This document shows, one piece after another, positions 17,381 through 26,734 of a DNA stretch of 64,000 nucleotides; positions within the stretch are counted from its first letter, which is position 1, and each line of letters opens with the position of its first letter. The notes under the pieces are model-generated. The model made no database searches and was not told the origin of the DNA. It worked only from the letters and a program-made list of their open reading frames with translations. The stretch spans positions 65,846 to 129,845 of the forward strand of contig CADALE010000005.1 in assembly GCA_902788705.1 (NCBI GenBank), in the 5' to 3' direction. Origin of the DNA: an uncultured Coriobacteriaceae bacterium (lineage in GTDB: Bacteria > Actinomycetota > Coriobacteriia > Coriobacteriales > Atopobiaceae). Made by a program: the position numbers and the translations under genes.

Positions 17381-18796
17381 ATGAAGCCACTTACCTCCCT
17401 CATTGCACCCAAAGAGCAGACGCCCGAGGAGAAGCGCCGCGAGATGCTGGAGCGTCCCGTGGGGCCGCTCATCGCGACGCTTGCCGCACCCAGCATCTTC
17501 GCCAACGTGGTCACCACCATCTACAACCTGGCCGACACCTTCTTTGTGGGGCAGATGGGCGTCACCAGCGCAAGCGCCGCCGTGGGCGTGGCCTTCGTCA
17601 CCTCAACCGTCATCCAGGCCATGGCGTTCTACTTTGCCCAGGGCACGGGCAACCCCATGAGCCGCTACCTCGGCGCGGGCGACACCAGGCGCGCCACCGA
17701 GTTCGTCAACACCGGCCTTGCGGCCACCATCTGCTTCGGGGCGCTCATCACCGTGGTAGGCCACCTCTTCCTAAACCAGCTGTGCATTATCGGCGGCGCC
17801 ACCGAGACCATCATGCCCTACGCACGCACCTACATCTCCATCATCCTGTTTGGCGCGCCCTTCATCGCCAGCGGCTTCCTCATGAACATGCAGCTGCGCT
17901 TCCAGGGCGAGTCGTTCTACTCCATGCTGTGCATGGTGGCCGGCGCGGTGCTCAACACCATCCTCACGCCGCTGTTCATCTTCCCATGCGGGCTGGGCAT
18001 CGCCGGTAGCGCCCTGGCCACGGTCATCAGCGAGGCCGTGAGCTTCTTCCTGCTGCTGTACGAGATGAGCAAGGCCGGCATCACTCCCCTGGGCCTGCGC
18101 TACGTGCGCCTGCCCGACGCCGCCATGCTGCGCGAGATCAACAACGGCGGCGTGCCCTCGTTTGCCCGGCAGGTGATGCTGGGCGTGGCCACCAGCCTGC
18201 TCAACAACGCCGCCGCACCGTTCGGCGACGCCGCCATCGCAGGCATCGCCGTGGTGCAGCGCATCACCAGCGTGGGCAACTTCTTCCAGATAGGCATCGG
18301 CCAGGGCTTCCAGCCCATCGTGGGCTACAACTATGGCGCGAAGCGGTTCTCGCGCATCCGCGAGGCCTACTTCACGGCGGTCAAGGCCTCGTTCGTGTCG
18401 GTGGCGACCATCGGCGTCGTCACCTTCCTGTTTGCGCCGCAGCTCATCGCCATCTTCCGCGATGACCCCGACGTGGTTGCCTTCGCCACCCTCACGCTGC
18501 GCATAGAGAGCGTCACCCTACCCTTCACGGGCGTGGCCATGGCCACCAACTTCCTGCTGCAGACCACGGGCAAGATGTGGCGCGCCACCTTCCTGGGAGC
18601 CTGCCGCCTGGGCCTGGTGCTGGGGCCGGTGGTGCTGGTGCTGCCGCCGCTGCTGGGCATGCTGGGCGTGCAGCTGGCCCAGCCGGTCACCGACATCATC
18701 ACCACGCTCATCGCCCTACCCATGGCCGCCGGGATCCTGCGCGAGCTGCGCACGCTTGAGAGCGACTGCCGTAAGGAGTTCCAGACGAAGCCATAG
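17381..18796 (+). CDS. MATE family efflux transporter
   Basis: 471 residues with about 12 hydrophobic segments. The N-terminus ERPVGPLIATLAAPSIFANVV followed by TIYNLADTFFVGQMG is the typical MATE opening, and the second half repeats the fold (GIGQGFQPIVGYNYGAKRF). Such pumps export cationic drugs or metabolites in exchange for Na+ or H+. The ATG at 17381 follows GGGGAGCC. It probably forms its own unit; EIIA follows 114 bases downstream. Substrate unknown. Confidence 0.92.
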   Translation: MKPLTSLIAPKEQTPEEKRREMLERPVGPLIATLAAPSIFANVVTTIYNLADTFFVGQMGVTSASAAVGVAFVTSTVIQAMAFYFAQGTGNPMSRYLGAGDTRRATEFVNTGLAATICFGALITVVGHLFLNQLCIIGGATETIMPYARTYISIILFGAPFIASGFLMNMQLRFQGESFYSMLCMVAGAVLNTILTPLFIFPCGLGIAGSALATVISEAVSFFLLLYEMSKAGITPLGLRYVRLPDAAMLREINNGGVPSFARQVMLGVATSLLNNAAAPFGDAAIAGIAVVQRITSVGNFFQIGIGQGFQPIVGYNYGAKRFSRIREAYFTAVKASFVSVATIGVVTFLFAPQLIAIFRDDPDVVAFATLTLRIESVTLPFTGVAMATNFLLQTTGKMWRATFLGACRLGLVLGPVVLVLPPLLGMLGVQLAQPVTDIITTLIALPMAAGILRELRTLESDCRKEFQTKP

Positions 18797-18909
18797 CCAC
18801 GGTCATCGGGCGATTTGGGCATGTTGCCAACAAGAGGCGCCACTGCGTCGCGATTGATGGTATTGTCTCTTCGTGTTTGTCCCTCACCAACGAACGGAGG
18901 AGCATCTTC

Positions 18910-19359
18910 ATGAGCAGCTACATCGCGTCATCGCACGTCTTCCTGGACAATCCCGCCACCACCATCGACGAGGCATTTGCCTTCCTGTCCGACAAGGCCG
19001 TCGAGCTTGGCATCACCGACGACCGCGCCGCCGTCCTCGAGGCCTTCAAGGCCCGCGAGGCCATGGGCACCACCGGCATGAGCGGCGGCTTCGCCATCCC
19101 CCACGCCAAGACCGACGCCGTCAAGCATGCCTCGCTGGTTGCCGTGAAGTTTGCCGACCACGTGGAGTGGGCCTCCATGGACGGCGAGCCCATCAAGGCC
19201 GCCATCGCCCTGTTCGCCCCCGCGAGCGACCCCACCACCTACCTTGGCCTGCTCTCCAAGGTGGCCGTGCTGCTGGCCAACGAGGCCTTCCGCGCCAAGG
19301 TGCTGGCCTCCGAGGACGTCGTCGAGATTGCCGACGCCATCGCCGCAGGCCTCGACTAG
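18910..19359 (+). CDS. Stand-alone PTS EIIA, fructose/mannitol (Ntr) type
   Basis: 149 residues forming one PTS EIIA domain of the type-2 (fructose/mannitol/PtsN) family. GGFAIPHAKTD holds the phosphorylated His, and EAMGTTGMSGGFA and PTTYLGLLSKVAVLL match conserved helices. GGAGGAGC precedes the ATG at 18910. No EIIB or EIIC gene is adjacent, so it either serves a permease encoded elsewhere or has a regulatory role like PtsN. Confidence 0.9.
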   Translation: MSSYIASSHVFLDNPATTIDEAFAFLSDKAVELGITDDRAAVLEAFKAREAMGTTGMSGGFAIPHAKTDAVKHASLVAVKFADHVEWASMDGEPIKAAIALFAPASDPTTYLGLLSKVAVLLANEAFRAKVLASEDVVEIADAIAAGLD

Positions 19360-19401
19360 GAGTCTCCTGCTGGGCCGCTGTACCCAGACCCACTGACCTA
19401 C

Positions 19402-19444
19402 ATGGGACCCATGGGCCACGGCCCATGGGTCCCATTCTTTTGGC
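19402..19444 (+). terminator. Strong terminator after the EIIA gene
   Basis: ATGGGACCCATGGGC pairs perfectly with GCCCATGGGTCCCAT around a few loop bases and is followed by TCTTTTGG. A 15-bp GC-rich stem with a T-rich tail 42 bases after the stop codon. Confidence 0.88.
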
Positions 19445-19555
19445 GCGGATGGGGACGTACCGTAACGACCCGCGAAGGCCCAGGCTGGCCTTCTGACCTA
19501 GCCAAGGTAAGTCCAAAGACGCACCCCGCCGGCCTCACGCATCTATCCCCCGCAG

Positions 19556-19603
19556 CAAAAAACACGCGGCGCGCGGGCACCTTTGGCCCACGCGCCGCGC
19601 GTC
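19556..19603 (-). terminator. Terminator of the glucokinase gene
   Basis: On the minus strand ACGCGCGGCGCG and CGCGCGCCGCGT form a long stem followed by TTTTTT (complement of 19557-19562). It lies just past the stop of the minus-strand ROK gene and faces the EIIA terminator. Confidence 0.88.
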
Positions 19604-19646
19604 TGGTTGCTCGGCGTATGTGCAGGGGCAAAAGCCCCCGTGCCCG

Positions 19647-20585
19647 CTAGCGCTCGGAGAGTGCCTGGAACGCGCAGCCGTACATGGCGGCGTCGTTGCC
19701 CAGGCTTGCCGGCAGGATGCGCGCAGAGGCGCACGGGGCCAGGCAGTACTTGCGGAAGGCAAGGCGAAGCTCCTCGGCGTACTGGTTGAAGCCGCCGCCC
19801 ACGCCACCGCCGATCAGGTACACCTGTGGGTCGGTCACGGCCGAGATCTGGGCCATGGCGTAGCCAAGGTAGTCGCACATCTGGCTGATGGCAAACTGGG
19901 CAGCCTCGTCGCCGTTGCGCAGCGCGTTGAAGATGGACAGCGTGTCGGTGGGGCCGTCCAGCGCCACGGGCTGGGTGCCCAGGCGCTTGCACGCGGCCTT
20001 GTAGCCGTTCACGATGCCCTTTGCCGAGGCATACTGCTCCAGGCAGCCCTTGCGGCCGCAGCCGCAGGCCTCGGTCTCATCGCGGTTCACGGTGATGTGG
20101 CCAATCTCGCCACCAGCGCCAAAGGCGCCCGACACCAGCTTGCCGTTGGCAACCACGCCTCCGCCCACGCCCGTGCCGATGGCAATGAGCACGAAGCTGG
20201 TGGCGCCCTTCGCGGTGCCCTGCCACAGCTCGCCAAGAGCCGCCGCGTTGGCGTCGTTCACGAAGGCCAGGTTGGCGCGCGGGAACTCGCGCTTGATGGC
20301 GGCCTGCAGGCCCTCGGGGTCAAGCTCGATGTTGGCCAGCATGCCCACCTTGCCGTCGTCGTCAACGGGTCCGGGCACGTCCAAACCGATGGCGATGACA
20401 TCCTCGGGCGTGCCGCCGTTCTCGGCCAGCAGGGCCTTGAGGCCGTTGGTAACCACGGCAAACGCAGCCTCGCTCACGATCTCGCCCGTGGGGATCTTGG
20501 TCACGGCGTCCAGCGAGCCCTCCGTGGAGAACAGACCCACCTTGATGCTGGTGCCACCGATGTCAATGCCCAAAACGCGGTCCAT
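19647..20585 (-). CDS. glcK: ROK-family glucokinase
   Basis: 312 residues. Phosphorylates glucose with ATP for glycolysis. The N-terminal phosphate loop is VLGIDIGGTSIKVGLF, the sugar-binding region AFVNDANAAALGE, and the Zn-binding ROK motif CGCGRKGCLEQYAS is intact. The ATG at 20585 follows GAAGGGGGTAGGA. It is transcribed alone toward its own terminator; divergent from the carboxypeptidase gene, with AT-rich promoter DNA between. Confidence 0.92.
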   Translation of the reverse strand: MDRVLGIDIGGTSIKVGLFSTEGSLDAVTKIPTGEIVSEAAFAVVTNGLKALLAENGGTPEDVIAIGLDVPGPVDDDGKVGMLANIELDPEGLQAAIKREFPRANLAFVNDANAAALGELWQGTAKGATSFVLIAIGTGVGGGVVANGKLVSGAFGAGGEIGHITVNRDETEACGCGRKGCLEQYASAKGIVNGYKAACKRLGTQPVALDGPTDTLSIFNALRNGDEAAQFAISQMCDYLGYAMAQISAVTDPQVYLIGGGVGGGFNQYAEELRLAFRKYCLAPCASARILPASLGNDAAMYGCAFQALSER

Positions 20586-20778
20586 TCCTACCCCCTTCTG
20601 TGTGGGAGCCCGCATCCTGCAGGGCACCCCTTTCTTACTGACGTGTCACAGTATCGGTCAAAAAAGGGAGGGCATGTGGGGCGAAAGGCCTAATCGCATC
20701 GATAAGTGACGTAATCGGTCAATAACGACTACACTCGTTCATGTTCGACACTACCAGACCACTCCCACGGAGGTTCAC

Positions 20779-22374
20779 ATGAGCGACCTTGAAGCCACGC
20801 CCGCCGCGCAGGGCGGCACGCACCTTCGCATGCCCGGCACGCCCGACATGGCGTCACCAGCGGCCCTGATCAACCCCAAGGCAGACCTTGCCGCCCTCGA
20901 CGACCTCGAGCGGCACCTGTATGCGCATCGCTACGCCCAGATCGGCATCGCGTGCTTCAACGGCTCCATCGACCCCGAGCGCGCGTCGCGCGACAGCGGC
21001 GAGGCGCTGGCCATCCTTGAGCAGGAGGACCACGAGCTGCTGTGCTCCGAGGCCACGGGTGCCATGCTCGACCGCCTGTCGGCCCATATCGAGCTTTTGA
21101 GCGACACCCAGCTTGCCCAGGTGAAGGTGCTGCGGCGCGACCGCGCCTCGCTCGTAAACGTGCCCGCCGACGATCAGGCGGCCTTCACGCGCCTCACCAA
21201 CGAGGCCTACGAGGTGTGGCGCCGTGCGAAGGGAGCCGGCGACTGGGACTCGTTTGCCCCGTACCTCGACCGCATCGTGGCGTCGCTGCGCACCATCGCC
21301 CAGTGCAAGGATAGCGAGGCAGACCCGTACGACGTGTGGCTGGACGAGCATGAGCGCGGCACCAACCGGGCCTTCTACGACGACTTCTTTGCCCAGGTGA
21401 AGAACGTGGTCGTGCCGCTGCTGGCCGACGTGATGGCCTCGCGCAGGCGCGACGTGCGCCCGTACCTGGCGGGCAAGTTTGACGAGCAGCGCCAGTGGGC
21501 CCTCGCGCGCGACATCATGGACCTCGAGGGCCTTGACCCCAAGGGAACGCTGCTGGTTACCACCGAGCATCCCTACTCCGACGCCCTCACCACCAACTAC
21601 GCCATCATCGCAAGCCACGTGCACGAGGACGACGTGCTGTCCAACGTGTACTCGATGCTGCACGAGGGAGGTCATGCGCTCTACGAGACCGGCGTGAACC
21701 CCTCGTTCAACTACACCTCGCTGAAGGGCGGCACCTCCAGCGGCATGCACGAGGCCCAGTCGCGCTTCTTCGAGAACTACGTGGGCCGCTCCGAGGAGTT
21801 TGCCCCGCACCTGCACGCCCTTCTGGCGAAGCACTTCCCCGGGCAGATGAACCGCGTGACGCCGCGTCAGCTGTTCCTGGCCGCCAACCGTGCCGAGCCA
21901 GGCTTCATCCGCACCGAGGCCGACGAGCTTACCTACCCGCTGCACGTGGTGATTCGCTACGAGATCGAGCAGCTGCTCATGTCGGGCGAGGCCAAGGCTG
22001 CCGACGTGCCTGGCATCTGGGCCGACCGCTATCACGCCTATCTGGGCCTCACCGTGCCCGACAACACCCGCGGCGCCCTGCAGGACATGCACTGGAGCCA
22101 GGGCAGCATCGGGTATTTCCCCACGTACGCGCTGGGCAGCGCCTTTGGCGCGCAGCTGCGCGACGCCATGATCCGCACGGGCCTTCCCTTCAGCGACCTG
22201 CTGGCCAAGGGCGACCTGGCCCCCATCCGCGAGTGGCTGCGGCTGCGCATCTGGCAGTACGGCCGCTCCAAGGACTCCGCCTCCCTGATAGAGGGCGCCT
22301 GCGGACAGCCGTTCTCGCCTACCTACTACACGGACTACCTGGTCGAGAAGTTCTCGGCGATTTACGGGCTGTAA
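20779..22374 (+). CDS. M32 family metallocarboxypeptidase
   Basis: 531 residues, slightly longer than the usual ~500 because of an N-terminal Pro/Ala-rich extension. The zinc site is HEGGH at 295-299 followed by ALYETG, and the family-specific GTSSGMHEAQSRFFENYVG is present. M32 enzymes (Thermus aquaticus carboxypeptidase type) trim C-terminal residues from peptides in the cytosol and probably serve peptide catabolism. Start at ATG 20779 with ACGGAGG upstream. Confidence 0.95.
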   Translation: MSDLEATPAAQGGTHLRMPGTPDMASPAALINPKADLAALDDLERHLYAHRYAQIGIACFNGSIDPERASRDSGEALAILEQEDHELLCSEATGAMLDRLSAHIELLSDTQLAQVKVLRRDRASLVNVPADDQAAFTRLTNEAYEVWRRAKGAGDWDSFAPYLDRIVASLRTIAQCKDSEADPYDVWLDEHERGTNRAFYDDFFAQVKNVVVPLLADVMASRRRDVRPYLAGKFDEQRQWALARDIMDLEGLDPKGTLLVTTEHPYSDALTTNYAIIASHVHEDDVLSNVYSMLHEGGHALYETGVNPSFNYTSLKGGTSSGMHEAQSRFFENYVGRSEEFAPHLHALLAKHFPGQMNRVTPRQLFLAANRAEPGFIRTEADELTYPLHVVIRYEIEQLLMSGEAKAADVPGIWADRYHAYLGLTVPDNTRGALQDMHWSQGSIGYFPTYALGSAFGAQLRDAMIRTGLPFSDLLAKGDLAPIREWLRLRIWQYGRSKDSASLIEGACGQPFSPTYYTDYLVEKFSAIYGL

Positions 22375-22566
22375 GTCTTTCGGGGGCCTCCCCACCCCTC
22401 CTCCCTGCACGTCCTCGCCGCAAAGGACGCGGCTGCGGGATGTGCTGGGAGAAGGGGTGGGAAGGCCCTCTCGTAGTCAAACGTGTGAGTTGTGATCGAC
22501 CAGGTAGGCCGGGTAGTCGGAGCTCGAAACCGGGCTGTCCGCGGCTTGTGCGTGGAAGAAGATGGT

Positions 22567-22596
22567 GCGGTTGCGCCTTTGGCGCAACCGCGTTTT
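22567..22596 (+). terminator. Intrinsic terminator between the carboxypeptidase and dtd genes
   Basis: GCGGTTGCGCC and GGCGCAACCGC make a perfect 11-bp stem with a TTT loop followed by GTTTTG. It ends only 13 bases before the dtd start, so it either ends read-through from the carboxypeptidase gene or acts as an attenuator in the dtd leader. A larger imperfect inverted repeat (GGGGGCCT...AGGCCCTCT) spans about 22380-22472. Confidence 0.75.
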
Positions 22597-22608
22597 GTGG
22601 AGGGACGT

Positions 22609-23073
22609 ATGCGGGCGGTTTTGCAGAGGGTTGTTGAGGCTTCGGTGCGTGTTGACGGCGCGGTGGTGGGGTCGTGCGGGAAGGGGTTTGCCATCCTGCT
22701 GGGCGTGGGGCCCACCGACACCGAGGAGGTGGCCGCGCGACTCTGGAACAAGGTGCGCAACCTGCGCGTCTTCGAGGACGAGCACGGCAAGATGAACCGC
22801 TCGCTGCTTGACGTGGGCGGCGAGGTGCTGGTGGTGTCGCAGTTCACGCTGTATGCCGACTGCCGGCGCGGCAACCGCCCCTCCTTCACCGACGCGGCCT
22901 CTCCCGAGCTGGGCAATCGCCTCTACGAGCACTTCTGCAGCCTGGCAACCGCCGAGGTGCCCTGCGGCCGAGGCGTGTTTGGTGCCGACATGCAGGTGTC
23001 GCTGGTCAACGACGGGCCCGTCACCATCTGGCTAGACACCGACGAGCTGTCGCGCAGCAGGAGGTCATCCTAG
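22609..23073 (+). CDS. dtd: D-aminoacyl-tRNA deacylase
   Basis: 154 residues. Removes D-amino acids and mischarged glycine from t[11 protein letters not shown] at the start, the SQFTL motif ([11 protein letters not shown]) and the cross-subunit [10 protein letters not shown] (variant of the Gly-cisPro NxGPVT motif) are all present. The ATG at 22609 with GTGGAGGG upstream fits the family N-terminus exactly; the frame is open earlier but unsupported. Confidence 0.95.
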   Translation: MRAVLQRVVEASVRVDGAVVGSCGKGFAILLGVGPTDTEEVAARLWNKVRNLRVFEDEHGKMNRSLLDVGGEVLVVSQFTLYADCRRGNRPSFTDAASPELGNRLYEHFCSLATAEVPCGRGVFGADMQVSLVNDGPVTIWLDTDELSRSRRSS

Positions 23074-23194
23074 GAAAGCCCGAGGAGTCTCCCCGACGTC
23101 GCACATTGTGTTTCGTGATGCTAAAACCGCTTCACTTTTCCTTCACATGTGGTAGGGTAGTTAGCGTACCACCCGTCCGACGAAAGGAGCGCAC

Positions 23195-23626
23195 ATGAGC
23201 AAGTACATGGACGAGTTCAAGGAGTTCATTGCCAAGGGCAACGTCATGGACATGGCAGTCGGCGTCATCATCGGCGGCGCCTTCACGGCCATCGTCACGT
23301 CGCTCACCGACAATATCATCAACCCGCTGATCACCTTCATCACCGGTGGCGGCACCGACATGACGGGTGCGCTCGTCGTTCCGGGCACCGACATCGACTT
23401 CGGCGCCTTCCTGAGCGCCATCATCAACTTCCTGATCGTGGCCTTCATCGTGTTCAACCTGGTCAAGTTCGTCAACGGCTTCAAGGCCACCCTGGTTGGC
23501 GAGGAGCCCGAGCCCGAGCCTGTGCCGGTGTGCCCGCACTGCCTCGAGGAGGTCAAGGAGGGTGCCACTCGCTGCCCGCACTGCGCAGGCGAGATTCCCG
23601 GTGGCGCCAAGATTCCCCTTGCCTAG
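23195..23626 (+). CDS. mscL: Large-conductance mechanosensitive channel with C-terminal zinc ribbon
   Basis: 143 residues. Residues 1-100 are a normal MscL: amphipathic FKEFIAKGNVMDMAVGVIIG, TM1, an extracellular loop and TM2 (IINFLIVAFIVFNLVKF). Instead of the usual C-terminal helix bundle, an acidic EEPEPEPEP linker leads to two CPHC knuckles (Cys113/116 and Cys127/130), a small zinc ribbon on the cytoplasmic side. The channel opens under membrane tension to relieve osmotic downshock. GAAAGGAGCGC precedes the ATG, and a strong terminator follows. Confidence 0.95.
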   Translation: MSKYMDEFKEFIAKGNVMDMAVGVIIGGAFTAIVTSLTDNIINPLITFITGGGTDMTGALVVPGTDIDFGAFLSAIINFLIVAFIVFNLVKFVNGFKATLVGEEPEPEPVPVCPHCLEEVKEGATRCPHCAGEIPGGAKIPLA

Positions 23627-23658
23627 GTTTTGGTAACGCAGCAACACGTCCCATCACG

Positions 23659-23691
23659 AAGGGGGCGGTCCCGAGGGACCGCCCCCTTTTT
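23659..23691 (+). terminator. Terminator of mscL
   Basis: GGGGGCGGTCC and GGACCGCCCCC pair with a four-base loop, followed by TTTTT. Clear Rho-independent terminator 33 bases after the stop codon. Confidence 0.93.
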
Positions 23692-23703
23692 ACGTGGTCG
23701 TAC

Positions 23704-23768
23704 CACGGGGGGCTACCCCCATGGCAGGGCTGCCACCGGGGGCTACCCCCCCATGGCAGGTACACCCC
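23704..23768. repeat. Two GGGGGCTACCCCC palindromic elements
   Basis: GGGGGCTACCCCCATGGCAGG occurs twice in near-identical form (from about 23706 and 23737), and the first 20 bases recur after azlD at 52725. Each unit is itself palindromic (GGGGG-CTA-CCCCC). On the minus strand this lies right after the HAD gene stop. Confidence 0.8.
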
Positions 23769-24425
23769 CTACAGCTCGCCGGCCGCCAACAGGTCGCGCA
23801 CCTCGAAGAGGTCCTTGCACTCGCGGGTGTACAGCGCGCGGATCTCGTCGGTGGGGGCGATCATGTCGGGCACCATCACCGTCACGAAGCCGCCTGCCGC
23901 ACCGGCGCGCACGCCGTTCAGGCTGTCCTCCAGCACCAGCGTGCGGGCGGGATTGGTGCCCATGCGCTCGGCCGACACCAGGAACACCTGCGGGTCGGGC
24001 TTGGGCCGATCGACATCCTCGCCGGACACGATGTAGGTGAAGTAGTCGCGCACCTTGCCGTTGGCCAGGTCCATCTCGATGATGTCGTGCGGACTGGACG
24101 ACGCCACGGCCATCGGCAGGTCGTGCTCGGCAAGGAAGGCAAGCAGCTCGTCGAGGCCGGGCTTCTTCACCACGCCCCTCGTGAGCATCTCGTGCACCTC
24201 CTCCTTCATGCGCGCCCAGATGGCCGGCGCGTCGGCGTCCTCCCCAAGGAATGAGCGCATGATGCGGTACGAGACCTCACCCGACGAGCCGCGCATGGCG
24301 TCCGGCAGCGCAGGTGGCACCTCGGGGAAGCCAAACTCCGGCAGCACGACGTACCACGCGTCCGTCCAGAGCGGCTCGGTGTCGAACATCAGCCCGTCCA
24401 TGTCAAAGATGACGCCCTCTATCAT
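23769..24425 (-). CDS. HAD-superfamily phosphatase (beta-phosphoglucomutase/phosphatase type)
   Basis: 218 residues. Motif I FDMDGLMFDTEP, motif II VASSSP, motif III Lys in RPKPDPQVF and motif IV LVLEDSLNGVRAG are all in place with a helical cap between I and II. Such proteins are sugar-phosphate phosphatases or phosphomutases; LMFDTEPLW is common in both. GGGGAGGACAC precedes the ATG at 24425. It is divergent from the spermidine-synthase-like gene. Substrate unknown. Confidence 0.88.
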   Translation of the reverse strand: MIEGVIFDMDGLMFDTEPLWTDAWYVVLPEFGFPEVPPALPDAMRGSSGEVSYRIMRSFLGEDADAPAIWARMKEEVHEMLTRGVVKKPGLDELLAFLAEHDLPMAVASSSPHDIIEMDLANGKVRDYFTYIVSGEDVDRPKPDPQVFLVSAERMGTNPARTLVLEDSLNGVRAGAAGGFVTVMVPDMIAPTDEIRALYTRECKDLFEVRDLLAAGEL

Positions 24426-24526
24426 GTGTCCTCCCCATCCCATTTCGTTTGCCTTAGCTGCAGATGATACCCTGCGCATCCCGCCTTGCGGTATCGTAGG
24501 GGCCAAGCAATCGAGGGAGGGCGCAA

Positions 24527-25315
24527 ATGGGGCTGCTAGAGGGACGGTTTGGCCAGATGCCCGATCCGTCCGACCACGCCGACGTGCGCACGATGTTCGG
24601 ACGTACGCAGGTGTACGACGTTGAGGACGACGAGGGCAACGTCCTGCGTGTGCTTGACGTGGCGGGCACCTGGCAGTCGGCAAGCTACGTGGACGAGCGC
24701 TGGGCCGACCTTGCCTTCGAGTACCATCGCGTGTTCGACCGCGCGCTTGGCATGCCCACGCCCGTCAGGCGTGCCCTCATGCTGGGCGGCGGGGCCCTCT
24801 CCTACCCCAAGCACATGGTGGTGGCATGCCCGCAGGCACAGCTGGACGTGGTGGAGGTCGACCCGCAGGTGGTCGCGCTTGCCGAGCGATGGTTCCTCGT
24901 TGACCGTCTTGACCAGGTGCAGCGCAGCCGCCTGAACGTGGTCTGCGACGACGCCGTCGCGTTCCTGCGCGCAGCGGCCCAGAATGGCGAGCGCTATGAC
25001 CTCGTGGTCAACGACCTCTTCGCCGCCGAGCGGCCCACCAGGGAGCTGATGTCGCCCGAGGGCCTGGGCCTGGTGCGCGAGGTGCTGCATCCAGAGGGCA
25101 TCTACGTGGCCAACGTGGTGTCGGCGCTCAAGGGCATGAAGGCGCGCCCCCTTCGCAAGGTGAAGGAGGCGCTCGGTTTGGTGTTCTCGCAGGTCGAGGT
25201 GGTCTCTCTTGGAGCCGACCAGCCGCGCGTGCCCGACAACAACGTGGTATTTGCCACCAACGGGGCCTACTCGCTTGCCGAGGCGCTCCTTCCCTCGTCG
25301 TCCGGTGCATCCTGA
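24527..25315 (+). CDS. Spermidine-synthase-like SAM-fold protein
   Basis: 262 residues with a class I methyltransferase fold: [15 protein letters not shown] (SAM-binding loop), VDVVEVDP-like acidic strand ([11 protein letters not shown]), DDAVAFLR and LVVNDLF. The order matches spermidine synthase-like proteins lacking a membrane domain, but the polyamine-site residues are not clear, so a methyltransferase is also possible. ATG at 24527 with GAGGGAGGGCGCAA upstream. The last 49 bases overlap the convergent ribbon-helix-helix gene. Confidence 0.8.
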   Translation: MGLLEGRFGQMPDPSDHADVRTMFGRTQVYDVEDDEGNVLRVLDVAGTWQSASYVDERWADLAFEYHRVFDRALGMPTPVRRALMLGGGALSYPKHMVVACPQAQLDVVEVDPQVVALAERWFLVDRLDQVQRSRLNVVCDDAVAFLRAAAQNGERYDLVVNDLFAAERPTRELMSPEGLGLVREVLHPEGIYVANVVSALKGMKARPLRKVKEALGLVFSQVEVVSLGADQPRVPDNNVVFATNGAYSLAEALLPSSSGAS

Positions 25316-25482
25316 TCCTGCCCGCCGCGCGAGCCGGGCAGGCGCCCCGCTCGGCGAAGCGCCTGCCGCAAGATCCACTCAACCTGCCCGTTGGCGCTGC
25401 GCATGTCGTCTGCCGCCCACCGCTCGACGGCGGCCCAGACCTCAGGGTCTATGCGCAGCGGATACTGTTTGCGGGCGGCCAT
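25267..25482 (-). CDS. Small Arc-like ribbon-helix-helix protein
   Basis: 71 residues. [21 protein letters not shown] followed by [16 protein letters not shown] is the Arc/MetJ ribbon-helix-helix pattern (beta strand KQYPLRI, then two helices); the C-terminal 20 residues are a polar tail. It has an excellent GGAGGTACCGC site and starts 19 bases after the SPFH stop, so the two are cotranscribed. This pairing with an SPFH protein recurs in my knowledge of Coriobacteriia. It probably binds DNA and may regulate the unit. Confidence 0.85.
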   Translation of the reverse strand: MAARKQYPLRIDPEVWAAVERWAADDMRSANGQVEWILRQALRRAGRLPGSRGGQDQDAPDDEGRSASASE

Positions 25483-25501
25483 GCGGTACCTCCTAGCGGG
25501 G

Positions 25502-26509
25502 CTACTGGTACAGCGAGCCGGTGTTCACCACAGGCTGGGCCTCGGAGTCGCCGCACAGCACCACCATGAGGTTGGAGGCCATCACGGCCTTGCGGTCGTC
25601 GTCGAAGTCGACCACGCCGCCCTCGGAGAGCTGGGACAACGCCATGTCCACCATCGACACCGCGCCCTCCACGATCTTCTTGCGGGCCGCGATGATGGCC
25701 TCGGCCTGCTGGCGCCGCAGCATGGCCTGGGCGATCTCCTGCGCGTAGGCCAGGTGCGTGAGGCGCGCGTCCAGGATGTCGACGCCCGCGATCTCAAGCC
25801 TGCGGTCAAGCTCGACCTTCAGCGCCTCGGAGACCTCCTCGATGTTGGTGCGCAGCGTGATGGTGCTGGCGGCACCCTCGCTGGTGTCGTCGTCCTCCAT
25901 GTGGTCGTACGCATAGAGACTTGCCACGTGGCGCAGCGCCGTCTCGGTGATCATCTCGACGTAGCTCTCGTAGTCGTCCACGTCGAAGATGGCCTTCGCG
26001 GTGTCCACCACGCGCCACACGATGACGGTGGCAATCTCGATGGGGTTGCCCATCTTGTCGTTCACCTTGATGCGCTCGCCGTTGTAGGTGCGTGCGCGGG
26101 TGCTGATCTTGGAGCCATGCTTGTGGCCGCCCAGCCTCACCTCGACGCCGCCCTCGCCCGCCTTCACGGCAGACTCGGTGCCCGCATCGCTCGGGGCGCC
26201 CAGGTTGCGGGAGTAGAACGGGTTGGCCCAGCGCAGGCCCTCGTCGCGCACGGTGCCCACGTACTTGCCAAACAGCACGCACACGCGCGCCTGACCCGGC
26301 TGCAGCGTGAAGAACCCGCAGCTGCAGATGATGGAGGCTGTCATGACAACGGTGGCCAGCAGCATGACCAGCAGGCCCCTGCCCACCGACTCGCCCGCCA
26401 GCATGAAGGTGGACGCCACGTACAGGGCGACGCTTGCCAGGTACCCCAGCACCACGACCCCAAGCATGACCCAGCCGCTTGCGGCGTACGCTCGCTTCTC
26501 AACGCTCAT
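25502..26509 (-). CDS. SPFH/Band 7 domain membrane protein
   Basis: 335 residues. Two hydrophobic segments at about 13-35 and 43-65 are followed by the SPFH core ([31 protein letters not shown]) and a helical region with the conserved [32 protein letters not shown]. Prohibitin/stomatin relatives oligomerise at the membrane and organise microdomains. AAAGGACTG precedes the ATG. A good promoter lies upstream (26597-26625) and an Arc-like regulator gene downstream. Confidence 0.93.
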   Translation of the reverse strand: MSVEKRAYAASGWVMLGVVVLGYLASVALYVASTFMLAGESVGRGLLVMLLATVVMTASIICSCGFFTLQPGQARVCVLFGKYVGTVRDEGLRWANPFYSRNLGAPSDAGTESAVKAGEGGVEVRLGGHKHGSKISTRARTYNGERIKVNDKMGNPIEIATVIVWRVVDTAKAIFDVDDYESYVEMITETALRHVASLYAYDHMEDDDTSEGAASTITLRTNIEEVSEALKVELDRRLEIAGVDILDARLTHLAYAQEIAQAMLRRQQAEAIIAARKKIVEGAVSMVDMALSQLSEGGVVDFDDDRKAVMASNLMVVLCGDSEAQPVVNTGSLYQ

Positions 26510-26596
26510 CGTACAGTCCTTTCTTGGCGACAGGCGGCCAAACCCCTTGGCCGGACATCCAGCGCCGCGTCAATCCCTTCGTGATTGACTGAAAGC

Positions 26597-26625
26597 ATTC
26601 TGATATCAGGTTGGTTTCTTGTCAA
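26597..26625 (-). promoter_or_regulatory. Promoter of the SPFH/Arc-like unit
   Basis: On the minus strand TTGACA (complement of 26620-26625) and CAGAAT (complement of 26597-26602) are 17 bases apart. Perfect -35, moderate -10, about 90 bases upstream of the SPFH start. Confidence 0.65.
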
Positions 26626-26734
26626 GTGATACGTTGCGCAAGCGTGGAGACGCCCGCACAAGGGCGGGTCCGCCCGTTCGGCCGACCCCGCCCTTGGCTA
26701 TTCCCTGCCCCGGCCACGCATGGCAAGGCCGGCC

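Noticed and set aside
22378..22608. T-box or riboswitch ahead of dtd
   Set aside because: No T-box word (TGGNACCGCG) or known riboswitch core is visible; kept only as an unclassified leader finding.
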